A DNA stretch of 5,674 nt from DATFEN01 sp035691285 (lineage in GTDB: Bacteria > Acidobacteriota > Vicinamibacteria > Fen-336). This document shows, piece by piece, positions 5,612 to 5,674 of this stretch (within the stretch, counting starts at the first letter, position 1; the number at the start of each line of letters is the position of its first letter). Location of the stretch: the NCBI GenBank assembly GCA_035691285.1, contig DASSJI010000136.1:1-5674 (forward strand), written 5' to 3'. The notes under the pieces were generated by a model, which worked only from the letters and a program-made list of their open reading frames with translations, had not been told where the DNA came from and searched no databases. Both the position numbers and the translations under genes were made by a program.

Positions 5612-5660
5612 CTCGAGCCTCCGGGTCCGCCGCGCGCGGAGAGGCGCCGGACGGCTCGAG
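5612..5660 (+). terminator. Probable terminator hairpin of the peroxiredoxin gene
   Basis: Ten bases after the stop, CTCGAGCC (5612-5619) pairs with GGCTCGAG (5653-5660). The stem continues past a one-base bulge (5652) with TCCGG (5620-5624) against CCGGA (5647-5651). A nested TCCGC/GCGGA stem (5626-5630 with 5636-5640) sits in the loop. The fold would be very stable. No T-run follows, so this is either a U-less terminator or a 3'-end stabilising structure. Confidence 0.45.
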
Positions 5661-5674
5661 CTCCCGCAAGGAGC

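Overview
This is a high-GC window (roughly 70 percent G+C by eye, strong G/C third-position preference, Shine-Dalgarno-led starts) from the chromosome of a Gram-negative-type bacterium. Four of the six genes encode exported proteins: one Tat substrate and three with Sec-type signals. Gene content fits Acidobacteriota, a deltaproteobacterial lineage or a similar soil bacterium. That placement is an inference from family memory and no marker gene here fixes it. I see no rRNA, tRNA, CRISPR array, transposase, integrase or attachment site.

Layout, left to right. (1) At the left edge, on the minus strand, are the first four codons of a gene that runs out of the window. Its ribosome binding site lies entirely inside a perfect 12-bp hairpin. 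(2) 55-1566 minus: a Tat-exported M20-family metallopeptidase homologue in which several canonical metal ligands appear replaced. (3) 1667-2254 plus: a small exported protein of unknown function, transcribed divergently from the peptidase. (4) 3199-4458 and 2255-3202, both minus: a DUF3300 protein followed by a DUF2950 protein, joined by an ATGA stop/start overlap and so probably translationally coupled. The DUF3300 protein carries a long low-complexity tail with an 11-residue repeat. The DUF2950 gene ends exactly where the convergent gene (3) ends (TAG abutting CTA). (5) 4568-4780 minus: a 70-residue protein with a strong ribosome binding site, 109 bp upstream of DUF3300. (6) 4948-5601 plus: a complete 1-Cys (Prx6-type) peroxiredoxin, followed by a large GC-rich hairpin.

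How the genes work together: DUF3300/DUF2950 form a clear two-gene envelope unit of unknown function. The peroxiredoxin is an independent cytoplasmic peroxide-detoxifying gene that shares a 167-bp divergent promoter region with the 70-residue gene. The M20 homologue probably forms an operon with the gene cut by the left edge. Most of the window is ordinary chromosome. The points most worth checking are the hairpin at 11-42, the altered M20 metal site and the DUF3300 repeat tail.
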